A DNA stretch of 60,566 bases from Oscillospiraceae bacterium (GTDB taxonomy: Bacteria; Bacillota_A; Clostridia; Oscillospirales; Ruminococcaceae), in the NCBI GenBank assembly GCA_017829075.1, contig JAGAJA010000026.1:1-60566 (forward strand), written 5' to 3'. Below the pieces are notes generated by a model that had not been told where the DNA came from, ran no database searches, and saw nothing but the letters and a program-made list of their open reading frames with translations. A program made the translations under genes and the position numbers. This document shows, piece after piece, positions 27,408 to 35,350 of the stretch (its first letter is position 1; each line of letters begins with the position of its first letter).

Positions 27408-28583
27408 TCAGACCTCAACGTCTGCGTCGTAATCCACTCCGTCTATTCCAAAACCAAACAGCTCGTAGAAGTCGCTCCAATAGCCGTCAATGTCGGTGAA
27501 TTCCTTGAAATTGTCGGCATTGAGGTCATTCCACAGCTTCGTTACCTCGTCCTGAATTTCGGGCTTCATCTCCCAGTCGTCAAGACGAATTCTTCCCTCT
27601 CCGTCGGTTTCCGCCGCGCCGTTTGCAGTCAGCTTTTCAGAGAACAAGCGGTACATCTGCTCGATGCAGCCCTCGTGCAGCTTATGCTCCTTCATCACCT
27701 TGTACAGGATAGAAATATACAGCGGCACGATCGGGATAGCGGTGCTGGACTGAGTTACCAGAGCCTTGTTGACGGAGATGTACGCTTTGATACCAGACGC
27801 CGCATACTTTTCGGTAATGCGCTTTGAGGTCTCAAACAGGTCAGCTTTTGCCCTGCCAATAGAGCCTTCAAAATACATCGGGTGAGTGATTTTCGGGCCA
27901 ATATAAGAGTATGCGGCGGTAACGGCGCCGTCCTCTATTGCGTCTGCGGCTTTGAGCGCGTCGATCCATGCCGCCCAGTCCTCGCCGCCCATTACCTTGA
28001 CGGTGGCGGTGATCTCTTCCTCGGTGGCAGGCTCGATGGTCACCTCGGAAACAGTGTTGTTTCTGAGGTCAATTGTCTTGTTGGTGTAGGGCGCTCCGGT
28101 GGTTTTGAGCACCGAGCTGTATGTCACGTCCCCTACGGTTCTTCTGGGTGCAGCAAGGCTGTAAACAACCATGTCCACCTTACCTAAGTCGGACTTGATG
28201 AGGTCAATGACCTCTTTCTTGCATTCGTCGGAGTAAGCGTCGCCGTTCACGGTCTTGGCATATAGTCCGTCAGCTTGAGCGAATTTCTCAAAGGCTTTCG
28301 TGTTGTACCAGCCGGAGGTTCCGGTCTTGTTTCCGCTGGCAGAACGGTCGAACATCACACCTAATGTTGCCGCTCCTGCGCCGTATGCCAGAGCGATCCT
28401 GCTGGCAAGTCCATATCCCATGGAGCTGCCGATGACAAGCACCTTTTTCGGCTTTATGCCGTTGTATTTCCCATCTGCGGTCTGCGCCTTCACATACTCG
28501 ATCTCACGCTTAACTGCCTCCTCGCAGCCCACCGGGTGAGCCGTGGTGCATATAAATCCTCTTACCTTAGGCTTAACTACCAT
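27408..28583 (-). CDS. fabV: Trans-2-enoyl-CoA/ACP reductase FabV
   Basis: A 391-residue FabV-type NADH-dependent enoyl reductase (also called Ter). The N-terminus MVVKPKVRGFICTTAHPVGC and the cofactor motif VLVIGSSMGYGLASRIA are hallmarks, as is the catalytic Tyr/Lys region SYIGPKITHPMYFEGSIGRAK near residue 240. It does the last reduction of fatty acid elongation or butyryl-CoA formation from crotonyl-CoA. It starts at ATG 28583 behind AAAGGAG and has its own promoter. No other fatty-acid gene is next to it. Confidence 0.96.
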   Translation of the reverse strand: MVVKPKVRGFICTTAHPVGCEEAVKREIEYVKAQTADGKYNGIKPKKVLVIGSSMGYGLASRIALAYGAGAATLGVMFDRSASGNKTGTSGWYNTKAFEKFAQADGLYAKTVNGDAYSDECKKEVIDLIKSDLGKVDMVVYSLAAPRRTVGDVTYSSVLKTTGAPYTNKTIDLRNNTVSEVTIEPATEEEITATVKVMGGEDWAAWIDALKAADAIEDGAVTAAYSYIGPKITHPMYFEGSIGRAKADLFETSKRITEKYAASGIKAYISVNKALVTQSSTAIPIVPLYISILYKVMKEHKLHEGCIEQMYRLFSEKLTANGAAETDGEGRIRLDDWEMKPEIQDEVTKLWNDLNADNFKEFTDIDGYWSDFYELFGFGIDGVDYDADVEV

Positions 28584-28740
28584 AATATAAAAACTCCTTT
28601 CACGCATATGAGAATGAAAACAGACACGAAACTTTCAATTCTCTGCGTCCTGAATAATGCCGGGTCAGTCTGCGCGGGTCATTCGCAATATGACTGTCAC
28701 GGCAAGCCGCAGTATCACTCACTGCAAAACGTACATAGAT

Positions 28741-28769
28741 ATTTTACCATAAAACCGTGGATTTTACAA
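28741..28769 (-). promoter_or_regulatory. Promoter of fabV
   Basis: Minus strand TTGTAA, 17-base spacer, TAAAAT. The leader to fabV is about 150 bases; no known riboswitch or T-box was recognised in it. Confidence 0.6.
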
Positions 28770-28787
28770 GTAGTTTGCGGCAATTTG

Positions 28788-28826
28788 CAGGAAATAAAAA
28801 AACCGGCTTCCATGAAGAAAGCCGGT
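28788..28826 (-). terminator. Leftward terminator hairpin, copy 1
   Basis: On the minus strand ACCGGCTT and AAGCCGGT frame a short loop, followed by a T7 run. The 26-base sequence 28801-28826 is repeated exactly at 49874-49899, on the other side of the prophage. This copy has the T run and looks like the complete terminator. Confidence 0.75.
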
Positions 28827-28832
28827 ACAGAC

Positions 28833-28966
28833 CGTCGAGAAAGTCCCTAAAGGGACTTTCTCGACGAACATCCGCCCTGCGCGCACGGTTTGGCGGCATT
28901 GCCGCCAAACCGCACACTTGTGCGGATAGAAGTGTTTTTTGCCCCGGCAGAGCTGGGGCAAAAAAC
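28833..28966. repeat. Run of perfect palindromes
   Basis: Three perfect hairpins in a row: 28833-28866 (16-bp stem, CGTCGAGAAAGTCCCT, 2-base centre), 28886-28912 (12-bp stem, CGGTTTGGCGGC) and 28934-28966 (12-bp stem, GTTTTTTGCCCC). A shorter one, CCGCAC/GTGCGG (28910-28925), overlaps the second and would compete with it. Together with the terminator at 28801 this is four stem-loops within 170 bases. Confidence 0.8.
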
Positions 28967-29052
28967 GGATTTCAAAAGCTATAACTTGACAAGGGAAATA
29001 CAAAAAGTGCAAGAAAGCGAAAAAAGCCGGAATTAATGTAAAGAACCTGTGA

Positions 29053-29074
29053 AAATGGCTTAATTAAGCCGTTT
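29053..29074 (+). promoter_or_regulatory. Left prophage end site (probable transposase binding)
   Basis: AAATGGCTTAATTAAGCC followed by GTTT: a near-palindrome matching the inverted right-end site at 49716-49737 in 19 of 22 bases and lying at almost the same distance from the end. Confidence 0.65.
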
Positions 29075-29109
29075 GTGTGCGTAAGAAAATGAACGTTATT
29101 GAAATTAAA

Positions 29110-29145
29110 GCCCGAAAGGTTGTCAAAAACTTTTCGGGCATTTTT
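29110..29145. terminator. Hairpin terminator
   Basis: GCCCGAAA and TTTCGGGC stem with T5 after it on the plus strand. It would shield the prophage from transcription from outside. Confidence 0.65.
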
Positions 29146-29327
29146 GATATTTTAATGCGCAAATGAGCATTTTATAAAGAGCTTTCAAGGAAGCGTTAAA
29201 ATGGATTAAAGAAATCTTCAAATGGCTTTGTGGTGCGTTAAAATGGCATTAAAGGGGTTGGAAGGTTATAGGCACAAACGCCCATATTATGTATATTTTA
29301 GCAACGAACTCAACGAACAAAAACAGA

Positions 29328-29355
29328 CTTGTCAACGAACTACTTCGTTGACAAG
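29328..29355. repeat. Perfect 12-bp inverted repeat
   Basis: CTTGTCAACGAA, 4-base centre, TTCGTTGACAAG. The outer 8 bases equal the TTGACAAG end motif of the prophage, and GCAACGAAC and TCAACGAAC stand just left of it. It may be an internal transposase site. Confidence 0.55.
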
Positions 29356-29358
29356 AAA

Positions 29359-29395
29359 TAAAGGCGCAGAAACACTCGTTTCGCGCCTTTTTTTG
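29359..29395. terminator. Terminator after the repressor gene
   Basis: AAAGGCGC-A-GAAAC, 4-base loop, GTTTC-GCGCCTTT, followed by T7: a long stem with one bulge. The A-run on the left also allows leftward termination of the repressor transcript. Confidence 0.8.
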
Positions 29396-29436
29396 TGCAA
29401 TTTTTTATACTATTAAAAATATATTTCTGACAGCGA

Positions 29437-30246
29437 TTAATCAACTACCTCGGCAATACCTAGAACACGTCCCCGGCAGTACACAGCTTCATACCGTTTC
29501 AGAAGCATATCTTTGTACTTGGAATTGAGCGAGATAAGCCGATCACCGCCGTATTTTTTGATATATCCCTCGCCGTCCACTACAAAAATGCCTATTTCTC
29601 CGACCTCTACAGAACGGCAGGTTTCAACCAGAACAATGTCGCCGTCATTGTATTCCGGCATCATGCTGTCGCCGGATACGCGAACAGCATAGTTTGCACG
29701 TTCAGCAATGTCGGTATGGACGATCTGGAGCGGTTCGGTGCTGCTATCGTCAAGGTATACGCCTGTTCCGGCGCTGGCAGGCAAGCTGCATATATCAACA
29801 TAGAACTTCTCTTCCTCGTCCTGCTCCGGTTCTGTCGGAAATGGCAGCGGTTTTTGTGGATCAGGGCGCGGATCAGCGGAGGACTGAGCAGTTTCCTCTT
29901 CTTTTTTTGCCTGTTCTGCCGCTCGTTCGGCAGCGATTTCGGCGAGGGTTTCGGCTTTGCTGAACACTTTGCCTTTATCATATTCATCTAGTTTTTTAAA
30001 GATAGAAAGCAAATCTTGTTCTCGATCTTCAAGGTCTATACCTAAGAAGTCTTTATCTTCAGCAAACAAAAAACTCACTGTGACATGAAAATAATCTGCG
30101 ATTTTCTTTAAAACTCCGTATTTCGGAATTGATCCACCTTTCCAAGCGGTAATTTTAGATGAACTTAGTCCTAATTTCTCTGTAACAAACGCAGTAGGCG
30201 TTGTGTTATTCTCCTTGCATAGTCTATTCAGCTGTTCATAAAACAA
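29437..30246 (-). CDS. LexA/CI-like phage repressor (XRE HTH plus S24 peptidase)
   Basis: A 269-residue repressor. Residues 1-60 form an XRE helix-turn-helix (TAFVTEKLGLSSSKITAWKGG). A charged linker follows, then an S24 autopeptidase with a likely cleavage site in PASAGTG, the nucleophile in RVSGDSMMPEY and the base Lys in EGYIKKYG. RecA-stimulated self-cleavage would start induction. The best start is TTG at 30246 with GGAG about 10 bases ahead; GTG at 30255 is too near it. It is divergent from the transposase and faces two 15-bp operators. Confidence 0.92.
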   Translation of the reverse strand: MFYEQLNRLCKENNTTPTAFVTEKLGLSSSKITAWKGGSIPKYGVLKKIADYFHVTVSFLFAEDKDFLGIDLEDREQDLLSIFKKLDEYDKGKVFSKAETLAEIAAERAAEQAKKEEETAQSSADPRPDPQKPLPFPTEPEQDEEEKFYVDICSLPASAGTGVYLDDSSTEPLQIVHTDIAERANYAVRVSGDSMMPEYNDGDIVLVETCRSVEVGEIGIFVVDGEGYIKKYGGDRLISLNSKYKDMLLKRYEAVYCRGRVLGIAEVVD

Positions 30247-30280
30247 AAAAACCACACTCCTTTTGTATAAAACGCCTAAA

Positions 30281-30295
30281 TTCTAAATTTCAGAA
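30281..30295. promoter_or_regulatory. Prophage operator 1
   Basis: TTCTAAATTTCAGAA, near-palindromic. It matches operator 2 in the pattern TTC-(C/T)-(A/G)-AA-T/A-TT-(T/C)-(A/G)-GAA and is centred exactly 30 bp from it. Confidence 0.75.
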
Positions 30296-30303
30296 TTATT
30301 CTA

Positions 30304-30332
30304 TTGACAATTCCGAATTTTAGAATTATAAT
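30304..30332 (+). promoter_or_regulatory. Early prophage promoter
   Basis: TTGACA, 17-base spacer, TATAAT: exact consensus. Operator 2 fills its spacer, so a bound repressor would exclude RNA polymerase. Confidence 0.85.
30311..30325. promoter_or_regulatory. Prophage operator 2
   Basis: TTCCGAATTTTAGAA, inside the early promoter between the -35 and -10 boxes. Confidence 0.75.
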
Positions 30333-30468
30333 GTATATGTAACCCGTGGATTACCCACAGGGCATAGTAATCCACCTATCGCTTCTGTTGTTCCCAAAGC
30401 TCCGTCTTCAGTATATCAGAGCCTAGCGCTTTTGTCAAGGAAATATCTTACAGAAAGGAGAGATACTT

Positions 30469-32469
30469 TTGACGTATTTATCAACGGCGGAGGTCGCTGA
30501 GGTCAAAGGGTGCAGCCTTAGACATGTCCAGCAACTTGTTAAGAGCGGTAGAATGGACTGCATCACTGCCGATAAAGCCGCCAACAACCGCACCGAGTAC
30601 CGTGTGCCGCTGTCCGCGCTTACCGATCGTGAACAGCTCAAATGGGAAGAGCAGCAGCGCCGTAAGCTGGGGCTTGAACCCGCTGTTAAGCAGGAATTAA
30701 AGCAGGTTGAAAAGCCCCATCAAATCACGTTATCAGAACTATCCCTCGAACAGCGGGACGAGATTGCATTCTGGAGCGGACTTTTGCAGGAATGGCTGGC
30801 AGAACGCGAACGCAGCGGCGCTAAATACGGGAAATGCAAGGTCGATGAGATGTTCATCGGAGCGCAGAAGCTGAAATACCCGAATCTCAACATAAGCGTG
30901 GATATCCTGTACCGGAAGTACCGGGCATACAAGTCCGGCGATCTGGAAGCCCTTATCGACCACCGGGGCGGACACAACAAAGGGCAGTCCAGCATTCCAA
31001 AGCACGCGTGGGATTATTTTCAGTTTGTATATCTGAATGAGAGCCGCAGGACTGTGAGCCGCTCATACACCAAAACGCTGAAATTCATGAGGGAAAACTA
31101 TCCCGAAGAGTATTCCGATGTCCCCTCGGAGCGGACGTTCCGGCGGGCGGCGGAAAAGATTCCGTACTGCGAAACGGCGCTCATGCGTGAGGGACAGAAG
31201 TTCTTCGATGACCACTGTATGCCATACGTTGACCGTATTTACGATGATCTCCACGCTAACGACATCTGGATAGCAGATAACCACACCTGCGATTTCACAA
31301 CAAAGGGCGAGAACGGCAGGCTGCACCGGCTATATATCACAATGTTTATGGATGCGCTTTCGGGAATGGCGGTCGGCTGGCACGTCACGGAAGACCCGTC
31401 CATGGCTGATACGCTGCTGGCATTCCGTAACGGAGTTCTGAGGTGCGGATTCCCGAAACGGGTGTACGCAGATAACGGTTCGGAGTTCACAACGCACGAC
31501 TTTGGAGGGCGCGGTCACAGATCCAGAAAGCTGTGGAACAAGGACGAACAGCCTCCAACAATACTGGAGCGCCTAGGCGTGAAAACCACCTTTGCTATTC
31601 CAAAGAACGCAGACGCAAAGGCTGTAGAACGTATGTTCCGAACATTCAAGGAGCATTTTTCACGGGATATACCTACATACTGCGGCGGCAATGTTCTGGA
31701 GCGCCCCGAAAGCTATAAGTACAAAATAAAGCACGGCATAATCCCGGAGGATCAGCAGATAACGGCGCTCATAGACGCTTGGATAGACGGCGAGTACAAC
31801 CAAGACCCCTACGGCGGTAAAGCAAAGGGCTTCGCCGGAATGACCCGCATGGAAGTCTGGAACGAGGATATCAAAAAGAGGGCTGATGAGTTCCGCCGAC
31901 CTGCTTCGGAGCATACTCTTGATCTGCTGCTAAAGCGCATGAGCCGGGCGCAGAAGATCAAGCGCAACGGTGTATTCATCACAATGTGCGGCGACAAGCT
32001 GTGGTACTACGGCGATGAAGCGCTTATGCACCTGAACGAGTGGGTGTATGTCAGATACGACCCGTCTGATCCCCGGGAGGTCAGACTGTACGACATGGAC
32101 ACTGACAAATACCTTTGGACGTGGAAGCTCGCAGATGAGCTGATGATGGATTACATCAATGCTTCCATTAAGGATTTCGAGGATCTCGGTAAACGCAATT
32201 CTGCCATCAGGAAAGCTATTCTGGCTGTTAAAAACGGCATCATCAATGCTGTTGACCCGGATAAGCGCATTGATGAACTGGCGATCGCCGTTGAACGGCT
32301 CGTCCAGAAGAGCAAGGACAGCGGCGGCATAGTACAGCCAAGCACCTATATTCCGGTATTTGCGGAAGAGGAGATCGAGGAACACCCGAATCTCCGGGAT
32401 ATCACTGCTGTTACATCATTTGTTGAATTGCTGTCCGCCAGCGCGATAGCAAACAGAAAGGACGGATAA
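30469..32469 (+). CDS. MuA-like DDE transposase
   Basis: A 666-residue phage transposase that joins the prophage ends to target DNA and drives replicative transposition. N-terminal Mu-type winged helix (STAEVAEVKGCSLRHVQQL, residues 4-22), then helical end-binding domains, then the rve/DDE core: first Asp in ANDIWIADNHTCDF near residue 267, second in RVYADNGSEFTTHDFGG near 334, and Glu in DAKAVERMFRTFKEHF near 388. The C-terminal part resembles the Mu transposase beta-barrel domain. Start TTG with AAAGGAG 8 bases ahead. First gene of the early operon. Confidence 0.92.
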   Translation: MTYLSTAEVAEVKGCSLRHVQQLVKSGRMDCITADKAANNRTEYRVPLSALTDREQLKWEEQQRRKLGLEPAVKQELKQVEKPHQITLSELSLEQRDEIAFWSGLLQEWLAERERSGAKYGKCKVDEMFIGAQKLKYPNLNISVDILYRKYRAYKSGDLEALIDHRGGHNKGQSSIPKHAWDYFQFVYLNESRRTVSRSYTKTLKFMRENYPEEYSDVPSERTFRRAAEKIPYCETALMREGQKFFDDHCMPYVDRIYDDLHANDIWIADNHTCDFTTKGENGRLHRLYITMFMDALSGMAVGWHVTEDPSMADTLLAFRNGVLRCGFPKRVYADNGSEFTTHDFGGRGHRSRKLWNKDEQPPTILERLGVKTTFAIPKNADAKAVERMFRTFKEHFSRDIPTYCGGNVLERPESYKYKIKHGIIPEDQQITALIDAWIDGEYNQDPYGGKAKGFAGMTRMEVWNEDIKKRADEFRRPASEHTLDLLLKRMSRAQKIKRNGVFITMCGDKLWYYGDEALMHLNEWVYVRYDPSDPREVRLYDMDTDKYLWTWKLADELMMDYINASIKDFEDLGKRNSAIRKAILAVKNGIINAVDPDKRIDELAIAVERLVQKSKDSGGIVQPSTYIPVFAEEEIEEHPNLRDITAVTSFVELLSASAIANRKDG

Positions 32470-32471
32470 TC

Positions 32472-33452
32472 ATGGAGAACGAAAAAACACTGAACCAGAC
32501 CAGAGAATACACGCCCCAGCAGGAGGCTCTTCTTCAGAAACTGGAGGAGCTTATAGCCGAAAAGAACTCCGCTGCGGAGGTTGGCAGGCTGATCGGAATC
32601 AAGCAGCCGGTATTGTCGGCGCTCAGAAAGGGCAATTATGCCGGCGATCTTGACAGACAGTTTGGCATAATCGAGGATTATTTCAAGGTCAAGGAAGAGG
32701 CGGTCAAGAATTACAAGCCGGTGAAATATGCTCCGATAAGCACGTCAAATCTTGCCTATCAGACGATCCGGAACATTCAGATCATGGGAGGTTTCGGAAT
32801 CGTGGTCGGCGATCCGGGCGTAGGAAAGACAAAGGCTGTTCTGAAATACGCCGAGGATAATCTCGAAAGCTGCATAGCTGTTAAAGCCGGAGCTTGTACA
32901 AGGGGTACAAGAGCGGTGCTGAAACAGGTAGCCCTCAAGCTCAATGTTCCGGTCAACCAGTCAATCGACGATATGTACATGAGCATTGAAGCGAAGTTGC
33001 ACGACGGAATGCTGATCGTCGTTGATGAAGCGCAGCACTTATCGTTCAATGCAATCGAAGCGCTCAGGCAGATATCTGATGATTTCGATGAGCGCGATCA
33101 GACCTGCGGCGTGGTTCTGGTCGGAAATCACGGCATTATCGAGCGAATGGAGGGCGGTAAGACCGGAAAGGACTACAAGCAGACCGTAAACCGCCGCTGG
33201 CAGCTACAAGAGCTTAAAACCACGGATATATCCCTAAATGATATAAAAATGATTTTCCCGGTACTTGAAGGTCAGATAAAGGAGCTGGAGTTCCTGAAAG
33301 CCGTTTCTAACAGCAAGCTGGGGCTAAGGGGCGCTGTAAGGCTGTTTACAAAGGCATATTCTATTAATAAGTATGACTTTAAGGGGCTTGTTGAAACGGC
33401 TAAGATCACCGGCGCTAATATTGAGGGCGCGGAAAAGGTGGTGCGGGCATGA
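32472..33452 (+). CDS. MuB-like AAA+ ATPase
   Basis: A 326-residue AAA+ ATPase. An N-terminal helix-turn-helix (SAAEVGRLIGIKQPVLSAL, about residues 35-53) precedes Walker A in VVGDPGVGKTKAVLKYA near residue 115 and Walker B in MLIVVDEAQHLSF near 185. In Mu, the B protein coats target DNA, activates the transposase and gives target immunity. It starts 2 bases after the transposase stop, as in Mu. Confidence 0.9.
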   Translation: MENEKTLNQTREYTPQQEALLQKLEELIAEKNSAAEVGRLIGIKQPVLSALRKGNYAGDLDRQFGIIEDYFKVKEEAVKNYKPVKYAPISTSNLAYQTIRNIQIMGGFGIVVGDPGVGKTKAVLKYAEDNLESCIAVKAGACTRGTRAVLKQVALKLNVPVNQSIDDMYMSIEAKLHDGMLIVVDEAQHLSFNAIEALRQISDDFDERDQTCGVVLVGNHGIIERMEGGKTGKDYKQTVNRRWQLQELKTTDISLNDIKMIFPVLEGQIKELEFLKAVSNSKLGLRGAVRLFTKAYSINKYDFKGLVETAKITGANIEGAEKVVRA

Positions 33453-33634
33453 AGCACGGCAAGAACCCCACCCGCCGCCAGAAGCAGGTCATAGCTTCCC
33501 ATCGGCTGAACCCGGATAACTGGTTTGTGTGCAAGGACACGCCGGAAGTGCTTGTTCTGGAACGCAGAATTATCGAGGATAAAAAATCTAATAAAAAGCA
33601 GACAAGAACAATCAGAAAGGAACTTTTAAGATGA
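33449..33634 (+). CDS. DUF6906-like small protein
   Basis: A 61-residue basic protein with the pattern KHGKNPTRRQKQVIASH and LNPDNWFVCKDTPE, which I recognise as the DUF6906 type common in Firmicutes mobile elements. Function unknown. ATGA-type overlap with the ATPase and 4-bp overlap with the next gene show a compact early operon. Confidence 0.7.
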   Translation: MKHGKNPTRRQKQVIASHRLNPDNWFVCKDTPEVLVLERRIIEDKKSNKKQTRTIRKELLR

Positions 33635-33906
33635 AATTCGACTACTTACTGTCATTTATTTGCGGGATAGTACTCATGGCTGTCGCAAACGCGCTTTCGC
33701 TGGGGCTTCTGCCCTGCCGGACGGTGGCGGTGGTATTCTTCATCGTCGCTCTGGCGGCGATCGCGGCGGGGGCGTTCCTGCTGGGGCGCAGGAGCTGCCG
33801 GAACTCGGTACACCGCCGCTCATATACGGAGGGTATCCGCAAGGGAATCACGATCGGGCGGGCTGAACGGCAGTCTGAGGTTCAGAGGTTTCTGGAGAAT
33901 GAATGA
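33631..33906 (+). CDS. Small phage membrane protein
   Basis: A 91-residue protein with two hydrophobic segments (about residues 5-25 and 30-50) and a basic, Arg-rich C-terminal tail on the other side. Not recognised. It overlaps both neighbours by a few bases, so expression is coupled to the early operon. Roles such as superinfection exclusion are possible but unproven. Confidence 0.6.
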   Translation: MKFDYLLSFICGIVLMAVANALSLGLLPCRTVAVVFFIVALAAIAAGAFLLGRRSCRNSVHRRSYTEGIRKGITIGRAERQSEVQRFLENE

Positions 33907-34141
33907 GGAAGAGCTTCTGTTGGAATTCCTTGAGGAATACTTGGACGGGCTTGATATGGTAAGCCAATATGAGGCTGTCAAGGTCGGAATTTCAATGCTG
34001 CTGAGCGAGGGTGTTTTCAACAATACCGTGGAGATTTCCGGGCTGCTGAAAATAGATTACGGTATTATAATCAGCGCTGAACGTTTGCGGCAAATGGCTG
34101 GCGGAAGGGTGATATTCATGCGCCCTGCCATACCAGCGTGA
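33899..34141 (+). CDS. Hypothetical early phage protein
   Basis: An 80-residue protein, acidic at its start (MNEEELLLEFLEEYLDGLD) and mostly helical by composition. Not recognised. The start overlaps the preceding gene by 8 bases, and the stop lies just before the first ribozyme-like motif. Confidence 0.55.
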   Translation: MNEEELLLEFLEEYLDGLDMVSQYEAVKVGISMLLSEGVFNNTVEISGLLKIDYGIIISAERLRQMAGGRVIFMRPAIPA

Positions 34142-34144
34142 TAA

Positions 34145-34230
34145 GGGGGATTAGTCCCCCCGTCCTTAATGCGGCTTCCGGCTCGTCTGGAAACGGTTGC
34201 AAGCCCGTGGAAACGCAGAGCAGGGATTAC
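34145..34230 (+). ncRNA. Probable twister ribozyme, copy 1
   Basis: The pattern is TTAA-TGCG-GC, an optional hairpin (TTCCGG...CTGGAA), then ACGGTTGCAAGCCCG, then CGCA-GAG-CAGGG. It matches the twister layout: UAA cleavage loop, P2, a P4 loop holding AAGCCCG, then P2' and GAG. P2 pairs TGCG with CGCA; the outer stem pairs TAGTCCC with GGGATTA (one G-U). Copy 2 has TGTG with CACA at P2, a compensatory change. It precedes the HD-domain gene. Confidence 0.65.
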
Positions 34231-34248
34231 TTTACAAGGAGGATATTT

Positions 34249-34836
34249 ATGGACAAAGAAAAACTGGAACTTATTTCAAAGAATTTTGTGGAAATGCTCC
34301 TATTAACGGGAAGACATGGCATTGTTGATCTTACCCGCTATATGCAGGAGGAAACAGACTTTTTCACCGCTCCGGCAAGCACTAAGTATCACGAAGCATT
34401 CGAGGGCGGTCTGCTTCAACATAGTATGAATGTGCTGAAATGCCTTGACAATGAAGCGAGAATGGCGGGCTATGATTACGACAGTATCCTTATTGTGGCA
34501 CTGCTGCATGATATCTGCAAGGCGAATTGCTACGGCAAGGAAACCCGGAACGTCAAGGAGGACGGCAAGTGGGTGGAAAAACAGGTTTACACCTATCAGG
34601 ACGATCTGCCGCTCGGTCATGGTGAAAAGTCGCTGTACCTCATAAGCAAGTTCATCAAGCTCACCGATGAGGAGGCTGCGGCGATCCGCTGGCACATGGG
34701 TGGTTTCGACAGCGCGTTCCGGGGCGGCGACCGGGGGCTGAATATCGCGTTTGAGAAGTACCCTCTGGCGGTGCTGCTTCATCTGGCGGATATGAAGGCT
34801 ACTTACATAGTGGAACGGAGGGACGGGAATGACTGA
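34249..34836 (+). CDS. HD-domain phosphohydrolase
   Basis: A 195-residue HD-superfamily protein. The metal-binding pattern is H near residue 57 (LLQHSMNVL), HD in VALLHDICKAN near residue 86, a later H in LPLGHGEKS and a final D in LLHLADMKA near 184. Such phage enzymes often act on nucleotides. The start follows AAGGAGG and the leader holds ribozyme copy 1. The region 34231-35220 with the next gene is bracketed by the two ribozyme-like copies. Substrate unknown. Confidence 0.78.
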   Translation: MDKEKLELISKNFVEMLLLTGRHGIVDLTRYMQEETDFFTAPASTKYHEAFEGGLLQHSMNVLKCLDNEARMAGYDYDSILIVALLHDICKANCYGKETRNVKEDGKWVEKQVYTYQDDLPLGHGEKSLYLISKFIKLTDEEAAAIRWHMGGFDSAFRGGDRGLNIAFEKYPLAVLLHLADMKATYIVERRDGND

Positions 34837-35221
34837 CGAAGAATGGAAAAAAGTCGAGAAATCTCTGTCTAGCCCATTCGGCTATGCTGAATTTATGATT
34901 GACGGATACACCGTTGACGTTATCGTTCAGCCCATAGGGGAACTTAAATACAAGCTGGCAGTGTATGTAAACAAAAGAATCGCAGTATACACCTGCGCTA
35001 ACGACTGCGATATTCGGAGGAGATTTTACTATCCGTCAAAACGTTCAAGACTTAGTTCGGCTGACAAACAAAAGCTGAAAAGGGCTTCAAAAGCTAGGAA
35101 AGAAAGCATAACACAAATGTATGCATACACAGTATACTTGCCATACTGGGGCAGATTTTCACGAATGAAATCCCATTTAATACGCAATAATCAATCAATA
35201 AGGCTCATTAAATGCTATTAA
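34829..35221 (+). CDS. Hypothetical phage protein
   Basis: A 130-residue basic protein, not recognised. It has a beta-rich first half (EFMIDGYTVDVIVQPIGELKYKLAVYV) and a Lys/Arg-rich second half that could touch nucleic acid. It overlaps the HD gene by 8 bases. Its 3' end is more AT-rich than its neighbours. Confidence 0.5.
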   Translation: MTDEEWKKVEKSLSSPFGYAEFMIDGYTVDVIVQPIGELKYKLAVYVNKRIAVYTCANDCDIRRRFYYPSKRSRLSSADKQKLKRASKARKESITQMYAYTVYLPYWGRFSRMKSHLIRNNQSIRLIKCY

Positions 35222-35225
35222 AACC

Positions 35226-35306
35226 GGGGGCATAGTCCCCCGCCCTAATGTGGCTTCCGGTTCGCCGGGAACGGTTGCAAGCCCGATAACACAGAGCAGG
35301 GACTAC
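35226..35306 (+). ncRNA. Probable twister ribozyme, copy 2
   Basis: The order is CCCTAA-TGTG-GC, hairpin TTCCGG-TTCG-CCGGGAA, CGGTTGCAAGCCCG, ATAA, CACA-GAG-CAGGG. P2 pairs TGTG with CACA, and the outer stem pairs TAGTCCC with GGGACTA without mismatch. The block AAGCCCG-AUAA followed by P2' and GAG is what I know from twister ribozymes. Cleavage would fall between U and A of CUAA near 35246, in the leader of the NusG-like gene. Confidence 0.68.
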
Positions 35307-35350
35307 GTCAGTGTGCTGCATAAGCCGCTGACAGAAAGGAGAGTGATTGC

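Larger units (their letters stand above)
28584..29436. other. Gene-free stretch between fabV and the prophage repressor
   Basis: About 850 bases without a credible gene. It holds the fabV promoter, a terminator, a run of perfect hairpins (28833-28966), the left prophage end and two more hairpin terminators, each listed separately. Short open frames here lack ribosome sites. Confidence 0.7.

Noticed and set aside
28801..28826. 26-base repeat as attL/attR core of a site-specific integrase
   Set aside because: The prophage has a MuA-type transposase and no integrase, and its own end motifs lie inside the repeats.
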